Source: Magnolia sinica
Taxonomy: Eukaryota; Streptophyta; Magnoliopsida; Magnoliales; Magnoliaceae
Reading direction: 5' to 3'
Assembly (NCBI RefSeq): GCF_029962835.1
Contig: NC_080586.1
Span: 70,929,001 to 70,993,000 of the forward strand
Length of the DNA stretch: 64,000 nucleotides
Of the stretch, positions 9,736 to 21,907 are shown piece by piece. Under the pieces are notes generated by a model, which made no database searches, was not told the origin of the DNA, and saw nothing but the letters and a program-made list of their open reading frames with translations. Each line of letters begins with the position of its first letter. Within the stretch, counting starts at the first letter, position 1. The translations under genes were made by a program, and so were the position numbers.

Positions 9736-10062
9736 GTTAGGGGACCGTAGAAGCACATAGAGGCGAAACTAAGAAGAATCACATCCCATACGAAAAAGGA
9801 AACATAAAACTTAATTAAAAACATTAAATACAATAATCTCCATCATGTTTTCATTCATCGAATGTGTAGCTTCTTGTCCTCTTATCTTATCTCTGACTTC
9901 CATCATAACTCCATCAACATTTCTCGTGCACACTCCATCTTCCTTTTACGCCATCTCCAAGCCTAGAAAAGTCGCACAAAACATGAACTTCTCTGTAGGA
10001 ACCATATTGGTGAGCATGTCTATCGAATTAACGCTAGTGTGAATCTTCTCTAGAATTAACCT

Positions 10063-10617
10063 TCATTCCTGAAGCTCCTGTTGGATAAAATGGTGACGAA
10101 CATCAACGTGTTTAGTACATGAGTAATAAACAGAATTTTTAGCCAAATTAATAGTGTTCTCGCTGTCACAGTTAACCGACACGGCCTCCTGCTGAAGCCC
10201 CCACTGATTTATCATGCCTCTTAACCAAACACATTCTTTAAACGCGTTCGTCACTGTCATGTACTCTGTTTCGGTTGTGGAAAGAGCCACCACAGACTGA
10301 AGCTTCGACATCTAACTAATTGCTCCACCCACTAATATAAACAAGTAACCTGAAGTCAACTTTCTGGAATCCACACTGCATGCATAGGTTGAATCCACAA
10401 ACCTAACCAACTTTGCCCATGTCTTCTCAAAAGTTAAGACGTAGTCTTTTATACCTCGAATGTATCGAAGTAACCATTTCACTGCTTTCCAATGTTGCTT
10501 GCAAGGGTTTGACATATATCTGCTCATAACACCGACTGCTTGTAAAATATCCAGTCTCATACAGACCATGACATACATTAAACTGCCAACCAAATTCAAA
10601 TAAAGCACATGAGACAT
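10063..10617 (-). pseudogene. Copia-1 RT C-terminus and RNase H
   Basis: The upstream part (10312-10617) reads LVGSLMYVMVCMRLDILQAV, then HWKAVKWLLRYIRG, then KLTSGYLFILVGGAIS, the usual link between Copia RT and RNase H. The downstream part (10063-10311) has ALSTTETEYM, ECVWLRGM, VNCDSENTINLAKN and KHVDVRHHFIQ, which are RNase H landmarks (Glu in TETEY, Asp in CDSENT). A stop separates the two, where a Trp would be usual. Family recognition is firm and function is lost. Confidence 0.85.
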
Positions 10618-10620
10618 ATC

Positions 10621-11562
10621 CTACTTTTCCACATCTATTTTAGGACATTGTTCTGAGGAAAGCTTGAAGTGAGCCGCGTGGGGAACGCTCACCGGATTTG
10701 CCTGGTCCATCCTATACTTGATTAACATATTTTCAAGGTATTCTGTCTGTGATAACCAAAGCCTTCTCATCTTCTTTTCTTTATGAATATCTATGCCAAG
10801 AACTCTCTTTGTAGCCTCCAGATCTTTCATCCTGAATGTCCTTGATAAATAAGTCTTCAATACATAGATTTCAGACATATCATGACTGGCGATCAACATA
10901 TCATCAACATACAATATTAGGATGATGAATTTAATTTTCATCACTTAGTGTCTCATAATAAACATAGTGATCGTATTCGCTGCTAGTAAATTTCTGACTC
11001 AATATGAAAAATTATTTTTTTTATACCATTGCTTAGGCGACTATTTCGAGCCGTACAACGACCTCAATAACATGCAAACTTTGTTCTCTGCCCCTTTAAC
11101 TTCGTAGCTTTCTTGTTGCTTCATGTATATTTGCTCTTCAAATTCCCTGTGTAGGAATGCAGTATTCGCATCCATCTATTCCAGCTCAATATCGTATTGG
11201 GCAATCATCGCCAACATCAATATGATAGACACCTGTTTAACCATTGATGCAAATATTTCTATGAAGTCAATTCCTTTTCTTTGAGCATAACCCTTCACCA
11301 CCAGCCTCGTTTTATATTTATCATGTTTCCTTTTGAATAACCACTTGCATCCGATCACTCTTCGGCCCACTGAAAGCTCCACTAGCTCCCATGTGTGATT
11401 CTTGTACAAAGAGTCCATCTCATCATCTATAGTCGTCTTCCACTTTTCTGCATCAGGCTCATCAAGAGCCTCTTGAATAGTAGACAGGTCCTCTTCATCT
11501 GTAACAAGGGCATATGCGATATTAGAGTTGTCTTGTATTTTTCCGGTAACCTGCGATCTCAC
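10621..11562 (-). pseudogene. Copia-1 reverse transcriptase (fragments)
   Basis: The N-terminal piece (11176-11562) shows WKTTIDDEMDSLYKNHTWEL, GCKWLFKRK and RLVVKGYAQRKGIDF, the standard start of Copia RT. The C-terminal piece (10621-10944) has the catalytic LYVDDMLIAS motif intact and the TKRVLGIDIHKEK and LWLSQTEYLENML landmarks. The central palm between 10945 and 11175 is out of frame. RT would copy element RNA into cDNA inside virus-like particles, but this copy cannot make a full protein. Confidence 0.85.
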
Positions 11563-11900
11563 GGTGGGTTTCTTCTCACTGGTGGCTGCTCCACGTGCTC
11601 TTGCACCTATATTTACATATTTGTCTCTGCCTGAGTATCATTTATGTCAATCTGGATGTCCACGATCAACCTTTCTGGTTCCTCTTACTCATATTGATAA
11701 TTTTTGCAGAATAGTGAGCTTTCATCGAATCTAACGTCATAACGAGTGATGACCTTGCATGTGACCTTGTCGTATAACCTGTAACTTTTCACACCAACAC
11801 CATAGCCTACAAAGATATACTTTTTGGGTCTATGGTCAAGTTTATCTCTCTCAATTGATGGTACATGAGATTAAGCCTTACAACCAAATATGCACAAATC

Positions 11901-12506
11901 TTAGTAGTCCATTTTATAACCACTCCATACTTCATCTGGGATCTTACATTCAACTGCTTTAAAAGGAGACCGGTTCACTAAATAACAAGCTGTGTTAACG
12001 GCCTCGATCCATAGGTTCTTGCACAACCCACCATTACTTAACATGCATTGGGCTCTCTCCAAGAAAGTCTGATTCATCCGCTCAGCCACATCGTTTTGTT
12101 TGGGCATGTGGCGCACCGTGTTATGCTTAATGATCCCTTCATATTTGCAATATTCATTAAATTCAGTGGAAGTAAATTCTCCACCATTGTCAGTCCTTAA
12201 AAAATTTATTTTTCGCCCTTCTTGTTTTTCTACCATTGTCTTTCATTGTCTGAATATGGTGAAAACTTCGGATTTACATTTCATAAAGTAAACCCAAACT
12301 TTCTGGGAGTAGTCGTCAATGAATGAGACAAACCATGACGACCCTCCAATGGAAACCTCTGACAATGGCCCCCATACATCAGAGTGCACATAATCAAGCA
12401 CTCCCTTACATACATGTTTTTTAGATTTAAAAGATAATATTAATTGTTTACCATATATATAATGCTTGCATATATCTAAATCGAAATTTTTAAAAGCTAG
12501 AATCAA
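11901..12506 (-). pseudogene. Copia-1 integrase core (two frames)
   Basis: The first half (12243-12506) includes DYVHSDVWGPLSEVSIGGS and FVSFIDDYSQKVWVY, carrying the first catalytic Asp. The second (11901-12236) has FLRTDNGGEFTSTEFNEYC with the second Asp and NDVAERMNQTFLERAQCML with the Glu. The DDE triad is therefore readable but split by a frameshift near 12240. It is normally used to join cDNA ends to target DNA. Confidence 0.85.
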
Positions 12507-12563
12507 ACAACAATTAGAAAGTACTTACATGCCTCGCTTGCTCATGTGGCCCAGACGAGCATA

Positions 12564-13220
12564 TCATATACATGCAGACGTAGAATCCACCACAGCAGCT
12601 ATCGCTCCACCTATTAAAGTCCTTTCGATCAACCTGTAAAGGTTTCCGTGCCTCTGAGTTCTCATAACCATGAGTGCCCCCTTTGTTACTTTAAAGACAC
12701 CATTGACGTCGGTGAACTTGCACTCTATTGCCTCGAGTGCACAGAGAGAAACCAAGTTCTTCATGTCAGGAACGTGCCTAACCTCAGTCAAGGTACGCTC
12801 CATCCCATCGAACATCTTGATGTGCCCACAGTCACAACCTTACAGGCATTTTCATTGCCCATAAAGACCTGTCCACCATCGCGTTTTTTGTAACTGTCGA
12901 ACCAACTCCGATGAGGAGTTATGTGATATGATGCTCCTGTGTTAAGGATCCACTCGTCTCTGCGATCATCATACAAATGTTCGATCATAGACACTGACAA
13001 CACATCACGTATGCTTGTCTCTTCATCAAACGTAGCAATGTTGGCCTCCATGAAAGAGGCCTCTAAGTTTTCTTTCTTCGCTTTAGGATTTGTGCAATCC
13101 TTCTTCATGTGTCTAGTCATCCCACAGTTCCAGCACTTTAATTTGCTTAGCCCTTGGATTTGGATCTAGACTTTTAAGATATTGTACATCGCTCAGTATT
13201 CTTGTCCTTTGTAAGTAGTG
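12564..13220 (-). pseudogene. Copia-1 gag zinc knuckle, protease and pre-integrase region
   Basis: On the minus strand a CCHC knuckle reads CWNCGMTRHMKKDC, about 13070-13130. The protease active site follows as WILNTGASYHITPHRSWF (12788-13120), with NTGAS where DSGAS or DTGAS is usual, so the catalytic Asp appears changed to Asn. The pre-integrase part (12564-12815) has VRHVPDMKNLVSL. The gag frame upstream is broken and then cut by the 61-bp repeat at 13220 and the Athila insertion. Confidence 0.75.
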
Positions 13221-13280
13221 CATCAGAAGAAGTCCTACACTACCGTTTTTCTTTCCCATAGCTTTCCCCTGAAGGGATGA
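13220..13280 (-). repeat. 61-bp direct repeat, left copy
   Basis: This 61-base stretch (GCATCAGAAGAAG to AAGGGATGA) belongs to the Copia-1 gag gene. It is repeated without a single difference at 24621-24681, immediately beyond the other end of the Athila-type element. It therefore acts as the flanking duplication of that insertion. Ty3/Gypsy insertions normally duplicate 5 bases. Confidence 0.95.
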
Positions 13281-15312
13281 AAAACTTGTTCACTCCCCAA
13301 GTATAGGGTTGTGATGTAGTAATAAACACGGTGAGACCGAGATCGAATCCCAAGGGACTGATACTTGTACGTTACCTGAAACTAGGTAGAAATAGAACTA
13401 GCCTAAGATGAAATCTAAATCCAATGAATTTGAGGGAATAATGGTGAAATACTAGGCTAAAACTTAATGAATTTAGAGAAAGAAAACTAGGGATTCAGAG
13501 GATCCACTTGTAGAGATCAGGGAGATCTTATGCCTGCATCAAAAATTATGGAATTTAAACTGAACTTCCGTTGATATAGTTATCAAGAGGTGAAAGGTAT
13601 ATGAATTAGAATGGATTCCATCACCAAACCATGCCCAGGAAACAAAGTTAACAACAGAATTAAACTAATCACCAACCAATCAACATGCTATGAAGGTTAG
13701 GAAGGGTACCATCATCCTACCATGCCCAGGAGACGATGGTGAACAACAGGGCTTCCTGACGTCATAAACATCAAAAGGGAAAAGGAAATATTTAAAGCCA
13801 TTGCAGACCCATTGTAATTTCAGTCACAACAGACCATTAAAGACTAAAAAAAGAAACATTCCTTTCATAATCAACTAAAAACAAATTCAGTTCATGAATT
13901 TACATTAAGAGCATAAAATAGAGTCTCTCATCTCGCTACAAGCTTCACCTCTTAGCCTTAGATAAGAGGTTTAGCCAATCACGGGCATGATTAGGCTGAA
14001 TTCAAAATAAACAAAGGAAGAAGAAGAAAAGAAAGAGAAAAACCAGGCCCAACCCAAGCCAGCCCACTTCTATCTCTGCCTCTCCTCACGTCCAGCTTCT
14101 CCTTGTCTTCACGTTCCAGCCGACCCCCAAGCTCTCCCGATCCCCCTCTGTTCTCTCTCTCTTCCTTCTTATAAGCCAAGGACCCCTGGAGAAAGAGTTC
14201 CGCACTCCTCTTTACGCCGGAACAGACGTCAGTTTCCTACATAAAAACCACACAAAGCAGCTGCGTATGGCCCGAGTTTGGGAGAAATATCCACCCGCTT
14301 CATTCATTTTGACTCCATAGGAAGGGTTGTGGTCCCCTTCTCCAACGTCTGGATGGTTTGGATCGAAGATCCAATCACGTTCTAGGCCACGCAATTCCAT
14401 GGAAAATATGAAATTTTCGGACGCGCGTAAAGCCTACGCGGACTTGCTGACGTGCTCGGTGGGCCCCGTAGTGATATTTTTAATGAAATCCACCCCGTCC
14501 ATCAGATTCCTCTCGATTTTTCGGTCGGAATGGACTAGTTTTTGTCGAGTTTTGGTGTGGTCCACATGATTTTCCATATTGCCGTTCAACCCGCATTTGA
14601 ACGGTATTCTCTTGTGTATGCGAGCATAGATTAGGACAAACCTCATGTGTACGGTCGGTTTGACCTTCTGAAACAAATGGACGGTCCAGATCATCCTGTT
14701 GGTGGCCCACACTGAGATGACGGACGAACAGTTCGTCCATCTGTTGTAAACAGAGGCGGACTCTGTTGCGTTGCGGGCGGAACTTGCGGTCAAATGCAAG
14801 TTTGACTTTTTCCTTTGCTCGGTGTACTGCGAGTGCACATCCCATGTGCACTCCCACGTACGCACGGTGGGTCCCAGCTTGATGTATATGTGAAATCCGA
14901 TCCGTCCATCTGTTGTCCTATCTCATTTAAACTGTCAAGACTAACTTTGAAGCATATCCCGATAACAGGTGGGTCCCATTTCACTGTTTTGGTAGGTGAT
15001 CTGTCAGTTGGGCCACTTTCACAGTGATCCAGGAGCTGAAATATGATGTGTACGGTTCATTTACGGTCCTCAGGGCACGTATGGAGTTTCAAGCCAATCT
15101 AATGGTGGGAACCCTGTGATCTTGCATTCTAGACGTCTTCTAGGCCTGTTTAAGATGAGTGGCTGAAATTTCTCTGATTTTTGGCTTGTAAATTCTTCAA
15201 GTTTGGTCCTCTGGAATCCGTCCTTTGCCTTTAGTGTCATCAGAGCGTTAAATCCATGCTTTAAGCTCCCTTTTCAGTCCATGCTCCTAAAGTCACCTTG
15301 CAACACAAAAAC
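13281..15312 (-). repeat. Athila-type 3' LTR
   Basis: This matches 22646-24620 over its full length with scattered substitutions and small indels. Its outer edge is CAAGTTTTT (minus strand) and its inner edge GTTTTTGTGTTGC. Open frames of 60-145 codons inside it are chance frames that recur only because the LTR is duplicated. Confidence 0.9.
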
Positions 15313-16781
15313 GATTAAAATAGTTTGTTAAATAGCATCATGTTCATAAATGCAGGCAATAACTGGGTCTAATATGTAATATTTGACCCTCAACACAACC
15401 CTTAACCAGCATTTTGCTAGTCCCGAGCAAAGCATGCCAAAAATAAGTTGAGAGTTATAGGACAATCTCTAAAAACTTGACTGATTTTATTTATTTTTTT
15501 ATTTTTTTATTTTTTTAAACAATCAAGATACTAGAAGTCTAAGATTCATGAATGTTGGATTTTACATTCCCTATACTTAAGCAATCTGTAGATTTCATAA
15601 CCAAGATCAAAGAATTAATCCAACAATCAGAAAATTCTAAACATTGAGTTCTATGGGTGTATCGTGTAATCTCGACTTATCATTAAGGTTCACTTCTTAA
15701 TTTCATGATATTATCGGTAAACACCAAGATAATTCATAATAACTAAAACTTTCCTCACGGATCATCTTTTCATTAATCGACCTTTGATATATATATTTTT
15801 TTCATTAAAATACCGCCAAGGAAAGGAATCAAATCTTCACCTATAGGGAGCAAACCTATGATGAAGACCATTGCCCATCCCTTTTCGACGGCTACTTTGA
15901 GAAATTGAACCTTCACCTATAGGGAGCAAACCTATGGTGAAGATTATTCACCCAATCCTTTCAATTTTCTCAGGCTGGTTCCTTTCATGCTTAGTGAGTA
16001 CCAAGTAAATCCTTCAATATCAAACTGAAACCTTAATGTGAAAGCGAGATGTGACATGTGAGATCATAACTCAATCAATGTTTACAACTTCTAATTCTGG
16101 ATTAACAATTCAAACTTAATTATGCAATCCAACAGATACTGAATCCAAGCGTCTTAAATTTCCAACATCATGTATCTTGAAATTCCAAGTGCCCTAGATG
16201 GCTGTCAAAATCCCTTCGAATTCACAAGAAAGTCCAGAAAAATTAAAAATTTTCACAATTTTTGTTCAAGACCAAGAAAATGCTGATTAGGTCACCTAAT
16301 CTCCCACCCCCAACCTAAAATCTACATTGTCCTCAATGTAAAAGATATGAGCATGCAATGCACTTGGGACAACGAAAAGTAAATATGAAGTGATGGGAAG
16401 ATAGTACCTGGATGATGAATCGAGAGACACTTTCCAAGAGATTGCGGCGTCGGTCAGTATGAGAGAGAAGGTAACACAAAAATAACAAAAATACAATCCT
16501 ACCTATATCACTTTCGTAAGTGCTCTCGATTGCATTTAGCGTATGCAACAAGCCTTTAAACCCCTAGGTTGCCCCTAGTGGACGAGTTGTAGTCTCGTGA
16601 GGGTTTGTAGTAATGTTACCCACAAACATTGAACTAACTAACTAGGAAAATGAAACAGAAAGAAAAGCTGGAGTTGCCTCTAAGGAGCGCTAAGTTTACC
16701 GTCTTCAGCCAGACAAATAAAGCAACTACCCTAGTCCTATGAAAGCGATAAACCTACCTATACCTCCATCAGACTAGGAGA
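15313..16781 (-). other. Non-coding spacer between integrase and 3' LTR
   Basis: In Athila elements this position often holds an env-like gene. Here I see no long frame, signal peptide or membrane segment. A 35-base block (CACCTATAGGGAGCAAACC) occurs twice, at about 15840 and 15912. A T/A-rich run lies at 15487-15517. Confidence 0.6.
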
Positions 16782-17747
16782 TCAATCCTGGTAAACAGGA
16801 GCAGTCAGGGGCATGGACATGTCCTCTGAATCAAATTTCTCGACAAATGGTTTCAATCGATGTCCATTGACTTTAAACTCCTTGCCGTTGTCAGGATCTC
16901 TTATCTCAACGGCCTCATAGGAAAAAATAGTAACAACAATGTAAGGGCCGGTCCAACGAGATCGAAGCTTACCCGGAAAGAGATGTAATCGAGAATTGTA
17001 CAAAAGGACCTTCTGACCAGGCGTGAATGATTTTCGCAAAATGTGTTGGTCATGAAATGCTTTCATCTTATCCTTGTAAATTCTCGAATTATCGTACGCA
17101 TCATTCCGGATTTCCTCAAGTTCATTCAATTGAAGTTTGCGTAGCGAGCCAGCGTTGTCCAGATTGAAATTAAGATTTTTGATCGCCCAGTACGCTTTAT
17201 GTTCCAGCTCCACAGGCAAGTGACAAGCTTTCCCATAGACAAGTCTAAAGGGAGACATTCCAATAGGGGTTTTAAAGGCAGTACGGTATGCCCATAAGGC
17301 ATCGGTCAATCGGATTGACCAATCCTTACGATTAGGGTTAACCGTTTTCTCCAAAATGTGTTTAATTTCCCTATTAGAAATCTCAGCTTGCCCACTTGTC
17401 TGTGGGTGGTACGGGGTGCTCACCCTATGAGAGATACCGTATTTCTTCATTAAGCTCTCAAATGGTTTATTACAAAAGTGTGAGCCCCCATCACTAATGA
17501 TGGCTCGAGGCGTTCCGAATCGAGAAAGGATGTTTTCTTTTAGGAATTTAATGACCGTGCGATGGTCATTAGTTCGACACGGAATCGCTTCGACCCATTT
17601 AGTGACATAATCCACGGCGAGCAAAATATACAGATTTCCAAACGATTGGGGGAATGGTCCCATGAAATCGATGCCCCAGCAATCAAATGCTTCAATGATA
17701 AAGATGAGATTCAAAGGCATCATATTTCGACGGGACAATGCTCCCAA
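16782..17747 (-). CDS. Athila-type integrase (largest intact frame of the element)
   Basis: A 321-residue frame is open from 17747 to 16782. Catalytic landmarks are [12 protein letters not shown] (first Asp), [14 protein letters not shown] (second Asp) and [20 protein letters not shown] (Glu), so the DDE triad is complete. After it come [22 protein letters not shown] and the C-terminal [21 protein letters not shown] and RSRWTGPY motifs (GPY/F module). No chromodomain follows. The frame is cut off from RT by frameshifts near 17750-18750, where the HHCC zinc finger should be. The start is simply the first ATG after a stop, so the real polyprotein would begin far upstream. The enzyme acts on element cDNA in the nucleus; it probably is not expressed today. 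Confidence 0.85.
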   Translation of the reverse strand: MGALSRRNMMPLNLIFIIEAFDCWGIDFMGPFPQSFGNLYILLAVDYVTKWVEAIPCRTNDHRTVIKFLKENILSRFGTPRAIISDGGSHFCNKPFESLMKKYGISHRVSTPYHPQTSGQAEISNREIKHILEKTVNPNRKDWSIRLTDALWAYRTAFKTPIGMSPFRLVYGKACHLPVELEHKAYWAIKNLNFNLDNAGSLRKLQLNELEEIRNDAYDNSRIYKDKMKAFHDQHILRKSFTPGQKVLLYNSRLHLFPGKLRSRWTGPYIVVTIFSYEAVEIRDPDNGKEFKVNGHRLKPFVEKFDSEDMSMPLTAPVYQD

Positions 17748-17749
17748 TT

Positions 17750-18748
17750 TCTAACAACGCTCACAAGCTTTGCAAAACTCATGAGTGTCCCTAAACATAG
17801 TGGGCCAGTAAAAGCCACACTGCAGAATCTTGGCCGTGGTCTTTTTAGCGAAAAAGTGACCACCACAGGCCTGTGAGTGACAGAAGGAGATGCGCCCGAT
17901 GCTCATCGTCTGGTACACATCTCCTTAGGATTTGGTCCGCAATATTTAAATAAATAAGGATCATCCGAGAAAAAGTTACACACCTCGGTGAAGAATTTTT
18001 CTTATCTTCTGCAATCCACTATGTCGGTATGGCACTGTAGCAAGATAATTAGCAATATCAGAACCAAGGTGAATGGGAGACTCGAATAGTTGTTCATCGG
18101 GGAACATGTCGTTGATATGGGTCGTCTCAAGGGAATCGAGGTATTAAGGCGAGAAAGGTGATCGGCCACAACGTTTTCTACTCCCTTTTTATCTTTAATT
18201 TCTAAATCAAATTCTTGGAATAGAAGAATCCATCGTATCAGCGGGGCTTAGAATCATTCTTAGAAAGAAGATACTTGTGCGCTGATTCGTATAGATAATG
18301 ATCTTGGATCCAATCGGTAGGACCTAAATTTGTCCAAGGCGAACACTACGACTAAGAGTTCTTTTCCGTAGTTGAGTAGTTTACTTGGGTCGGATTTAAA
18401 GTCCTACTCGCGTAATGGGTGACGTAGGGCTTCTTGTCTTTTTTTCTGGCCTAGGACTGCCCCAAGAGCATAGTCAGACGCGTCGCACATAAGTTCAAAA
18501 GGAAGGCTCCAGTCGAGTGGCTGCATGATAGGTGTAGTGGTTAACATGCCCTTAAGCTTAGTAAAAGCTTCCTGGCATTGCTCAGTCCACTCATATGGTG
18601 CATCCTTCTGAAGTAGATTATATAAAGGATGAGAGAGGAGACTAAAGTCCTTTATGAATCTTTTTTAAAAACCGGCGTGTCCTAAGAAGGATCGCACATC
18701 TCGTATGTTCTTGGGTGGAGGTAGGTTAGAGATAAGATCAATTTTTAT
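17750..18748 (-). pseudogene. Athila-type RNase H and integrase zinc-finger region (frameshifted)
   Basis: Reading the minus strand across frames gives LLCDASDYALGAVLGQ, a KPYVTHYASRTLNP-like run, YSTTEKELLVVVFALDKFRSYLL and [11 protein letters not shown]. These are the standard Ty3/Gypsy RNase H landmarks. Several single-base frameshifts and stops break it. The region leading into integrase is also out of frame. Confidence 0.7.
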
Positions 18749-18749
18749 C

Positions 18750-20378
18750 TTATCTACCTCGATTCCTTTGGATGAGATGATATATATATATATATATATA
18801 TATATGTCTAAGGACAATTCCCTTACGAACCATGAAATGACACTTCTCCCAATTGAGTACCAAATTCTTTTCTTCACATCTTTTCAGCACACATGTAAGA
18901 TTCTTTAAGCAATCGCTGAAAGATGGATCGAAGACAGAGAAATCGTCCATGAAGACCTCTAAATATTGCCCCACCATATCAGAAAAGATACTAAGCATAC
19001 ATCGCTGAAAGGTGGCAGGGGCATTACATAGTTCGAATAGCATCCTTCGGTAGGCAAAGGTGCCGTAGGGACATGTAAATGTGGTCTTTTCCTGGTCTTC
19101 AGGGGCTATCTCTATCTGGTTGTAGCCCGAATACCCGTCAAGGAAACTGTAATAAGAATGACCAGCTAACATTTTCAGGATCTGATCAATGAATGGTAAA
19201 GGAAAGTGGTCTTTCCTTATAACGGTATTCAACTTCCTGTAGTCAATGCACATTCTCCAACCAGTAGTGACTCTAGTTGGCACGAGTTCATTATTAGCAT
19301 TGGCTACGATGGTGATTCCGGACTTCTTAGGGACCACTTGAGTTGGACTCACCCATTGACTATCAGATATAGGGTATATGATACCCACGTCCAATAGTTT
19401 AAGAACCTCGGCCTTAACCACTTTCTTCATGTTTGGATTTAGTCGACGTTGTGGTTGCCGAGTGGTTTTTGCATTATCCTCAAGATATATGCGGTGAGTA
19501 CAAATCGAGGGATCGATTCTCTTGAGGTCCGCTATTGTCCATCTCAGAGCTCCTTTATGCTCAATGAGAGTAGATATGAGCATACTCTCCTGTCCTTTCT
19601 CCAGGTGGGCAGAGATCACCACCGGGTATGTCTCATCTTGACCTAAATAGGCATATTTCAAATCAGATGGCAAAGGTTTTAGGTCAAGCTTCGGCGGCTT
19701 GAGGTTAGACGGTAGAGACATTACATTAGTTTGTGGCAATTCCTCAAATTGTGGCCTCCACCGGTTAACTTCAAGTATTGGTGCAGTATCAAGCAAGGCA
19801 CACGTCTCCCTAATCATGTCATCATCAAAATCATGGGAGTGGGCCAGGCACGTCTCTAGAGAGTCAGAGGATAAGGTTAGAGGTGTCGTATCTTCCACTA
19901 AAGAGTCAATCATGTTAATGTCGTGGAAATCGTCATCCTCCTCTAAGTTTCTGCCGTTATTGAAAAAGATGTTTGACTCCAATGTCATATTCCCAAAAGA
20001 CATAGTCATGACACCATTCCTGCAATTGATAATTGCATTTGAAGTGGCAAGGACTGGGCGGCCTGGCATGACGGGGCTCTGAGTGCTTATGTTATTGATG
20101 GGTTCGGTGTCCAGGATGATAAAATCTACAGGGTAGTAAAATTTATCAACTTGGACCAACACATCCTCAATTATCCCTCTTGGTACACGAACAGAGCGAT
20201 CAGCAAGTTGCAGTGTAGTTAGGGTGGGTTTTAATTCACCCAAACCTAATTGTTTGTATACCGCGTAGGGAATCAGATTGACGCTCGCTCCTAAGTCAAG
20301 AAGTGCATGATCAATTCGATGGTCCCCGATTACACATGATATGGTTGGGCTACCGGGATCCTTGAATTTCTGTGGCAC
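18750..20378 (-). CDS. Athila-type protease and reverse transcriptase (truncated by a TA repeat)
   Basis: The frame is 542 residues long. The protease active site reads HALLDLGASVNLIP (DLGAS is usual for this lineage) near residue 31. RT begins about residue 290, with WVSPTQVVPKKSG, then WRMCIDYRKLN and DHFPLPFIDQIL. Next come SYYSFLDGYSGYNQI and FAYRRMLFELCNAPATFQRCM, and the catalytic YLEVFMDDFSVF (FMDD). After GIVLRH the frame runs into an Ile-Tyr repeat from the (TA)n tract at 18780-18804. The lost continuation ISSKGIEVDKIKIDL is visible in another frame just after it. Protease would mature the polyprotein and RT would make cDNA; the frame break removes RNase H from this frame. Confidence 0.85.
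   Translation of the reverse strand: MPQKFKDPGSPTISCVIGDHRIDHALLDLGASVNLIPYAVYKQLGLGELKPTLTTLQLADRSVRVPRGIIEDVLVQVDKFYYPVDFIILDTEPINNISTQSPVMPGRPVLATSNAIINCRNGVMTMSFGNMTLESNIFFNNGRNLEEDDDFHDINMIDSLVEDTTPLTLSSDSLETCLAHSHDFDDDMIRETCALLDTAPILEVNRWRPQFEELPQTNVMSLPSNLKPPKLDLKPLPSDLKYAYLGQDETYPVVISAHLEKGQESMLISTLIEHKGALRWTIADLKRIDPSICTHRIYLEDNAKTTRQPQRRLNPNMKKVVKAEVLKLLDVGIIYPISDSQWVSPTQVVPKKSGITIVANANNELVPTRVTTGWRMCIDYRKLNTVIRKDHFPLPFIDQILKMLAGHSYYSFLDGYSGYNQIEIAPEDQEKTTFTCPYGTFAYRRMLFELCNAPATFQRCMLSIFSDMVGQYLEVFMDDFSVFDPSFSDCLKNLTCVLKRCEEKNLVLNWEKCHFMVRKGIVLRHIYIYIYIYHLIQRNRGR
18780..18805. repeat. (TA)n microsatellite inside the RT gene
   Basis: About 13 TA dinucleotides lie exactly between codons for GIVLRH and the expected ISSKGIEVD continuation. 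Related elements have no repeat at this point, as far as the family pattern shows. The tract shifts the frame. Confidence 0.9.
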
Positions 20379-20381
20379 GTC

Positions 20382-21907
20382 TTACTTTAGGATGGCACTC
20401 ACTTTCTCGGTCAAGAAGATCTTCTTTTGAATACTCTGCCGTCGTTTGGTCGTGCATAAGTCTTTCAGGAATTTGGCATATGAAGGTATCTGTTTCACGA
20501 CATCAAGTAGAGGAATGTTGACTTTCACTTGTTTCAACACCTCTAGGATATCCTGAGAGTTAGAGAGAGGTTTTGGTGAAACCAACCGTTGGGGGAACGG
20601 AGCAACTGGCTTCTCTAGAAGTTCCGGTTCTAATTTTTGTGGGGCATCACTAGATCCATCATTGTTGTCCTCTTCTGGTTCTTGAGGCTTTTCGGGCCTA
20701 ACCGGAAGAGTTTTATCAATGATCTTTCCACTCCTAAGAGTGGTGATGGATTTAGCGTGCCCCATCTGATTTGAAGAGCTGGGATCATTAATCTCGTACT
20801 GCGGTTTAGGATTGGGGAGAGGTTGTGCAGGAAGCATCCCCTTTTCTATAACCGTCATATGAGAATCTATCTTTTGCATAAAATTTGTAATTCTCCGCAT
20901 TGCCTGAGCCAGTTCTTGTATGAAATTTTGAACCGGTTCCTCTTAAGGTTTTACTTGATTTGGATTTTGATTGAAGAAACCTTGAGGGGTAGCCGTTTGT
21001 CCATTTCTCCAACTAAAGTTTGGATGATTTTTCCAACTAGGATTGTACGTATTGGAGTTAGGTCCAATAAAAGGTCTTTGATAGTTGTTTACGGCATTGG
21101 CTTGTTCATTTAACACTCCTCGAAAGGCGGGTATTGTAGGATAATTTTTAGTTGTATGGATGTTGCAATCACAGATGCCGTAAACAATTTCATTAACCTT
21201 ATCCTTCTTTCCTTCCATGGCCTCAACTTTCCTTATGAGCGTGTCACTTTATACTTGAGATCATCCTCTTCTTTCAAGAGATATAATCTACCTTTCTCCT
21301 TTAATTGAGTCGGCCTAGATGTGGTGTTCGCCATTGGGTAATAGTCCCATGATTGTGTTTTTTCAGCAAGACTATCGAGATAATCCCATACCTCGTCAAC
21401 ATCTTTATTAATGAAATCTCCATTACACATTGTCTCAACCATTTGGCGCATGGAAGATGTCAGTCCATCATAGAAAAAAATTGTAATGCGCCACATTTCA
21501 AATCCATGTTGTGGGCATGAACTGACCAAATCTTTGAACCTTTCCCAACATTGGAAGAATGTTTTATCTTCCTTTTGGGCAAAGTTCATGATTGCTTTTC
21601 GAGGGTAATCGTTTTATGATGTGGGAATAATTTTTTTATGAATTCCCTCCGCATGTCGTTCCATGTGCCAATGGATGGAGGACGTAGTAAATGTAACCAC
21701 GTCTTAGCTTTCTCTTTTAAGGAAAAAGGAAAGAGTTTCACTGATTGTATCCTCGGATACATTAGGAAAATATGATGTGGCTATAATCTCATCGAACTCT
21801 TTCAAATGTAAATATGGACTTTCTGATTCAAGTCCATGGAATTTGGGAAGGAGTTGAATAACTCCTGGGTTGATGTCCATTTGTCCTGTGTTTTCAGGAA
21901 AAATCAT
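20382..21907 (-). pseudogene. Athila-type gag (frameshifted)
   Basis: The capsid part begins near 21907 with MDINPGVIQLLPKFHGLESE and LHLKEFDEIIATSY. It continues in another frame with ERFKDLVSSCPQHGFEMWRI and FYDGLTSSMRQMVETMCNGDF, landmarks of Athila gag. A degenerate cysteine/histidine part (20943-21218) has ICDCNIHTTKNYP, where a CCHC knuckle is expected but not complete. The linker 20382-20900 has SITTLRSGKIIDK and then the KVNIPLLDVVKQIPSYAKFL stretch that leads into protease. Stops and shifts separate the pieces. Confidence 0.8.

Noticed and set aside
14434-14865. 143-codon frame on the minus strand, recurring as 216 codons at 23523-24173
   Set aside because: Both lie inside the Athila LTRs and recur because the LTR is duplicated. 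No domain pattern, and parallel open frames exist in other phases.
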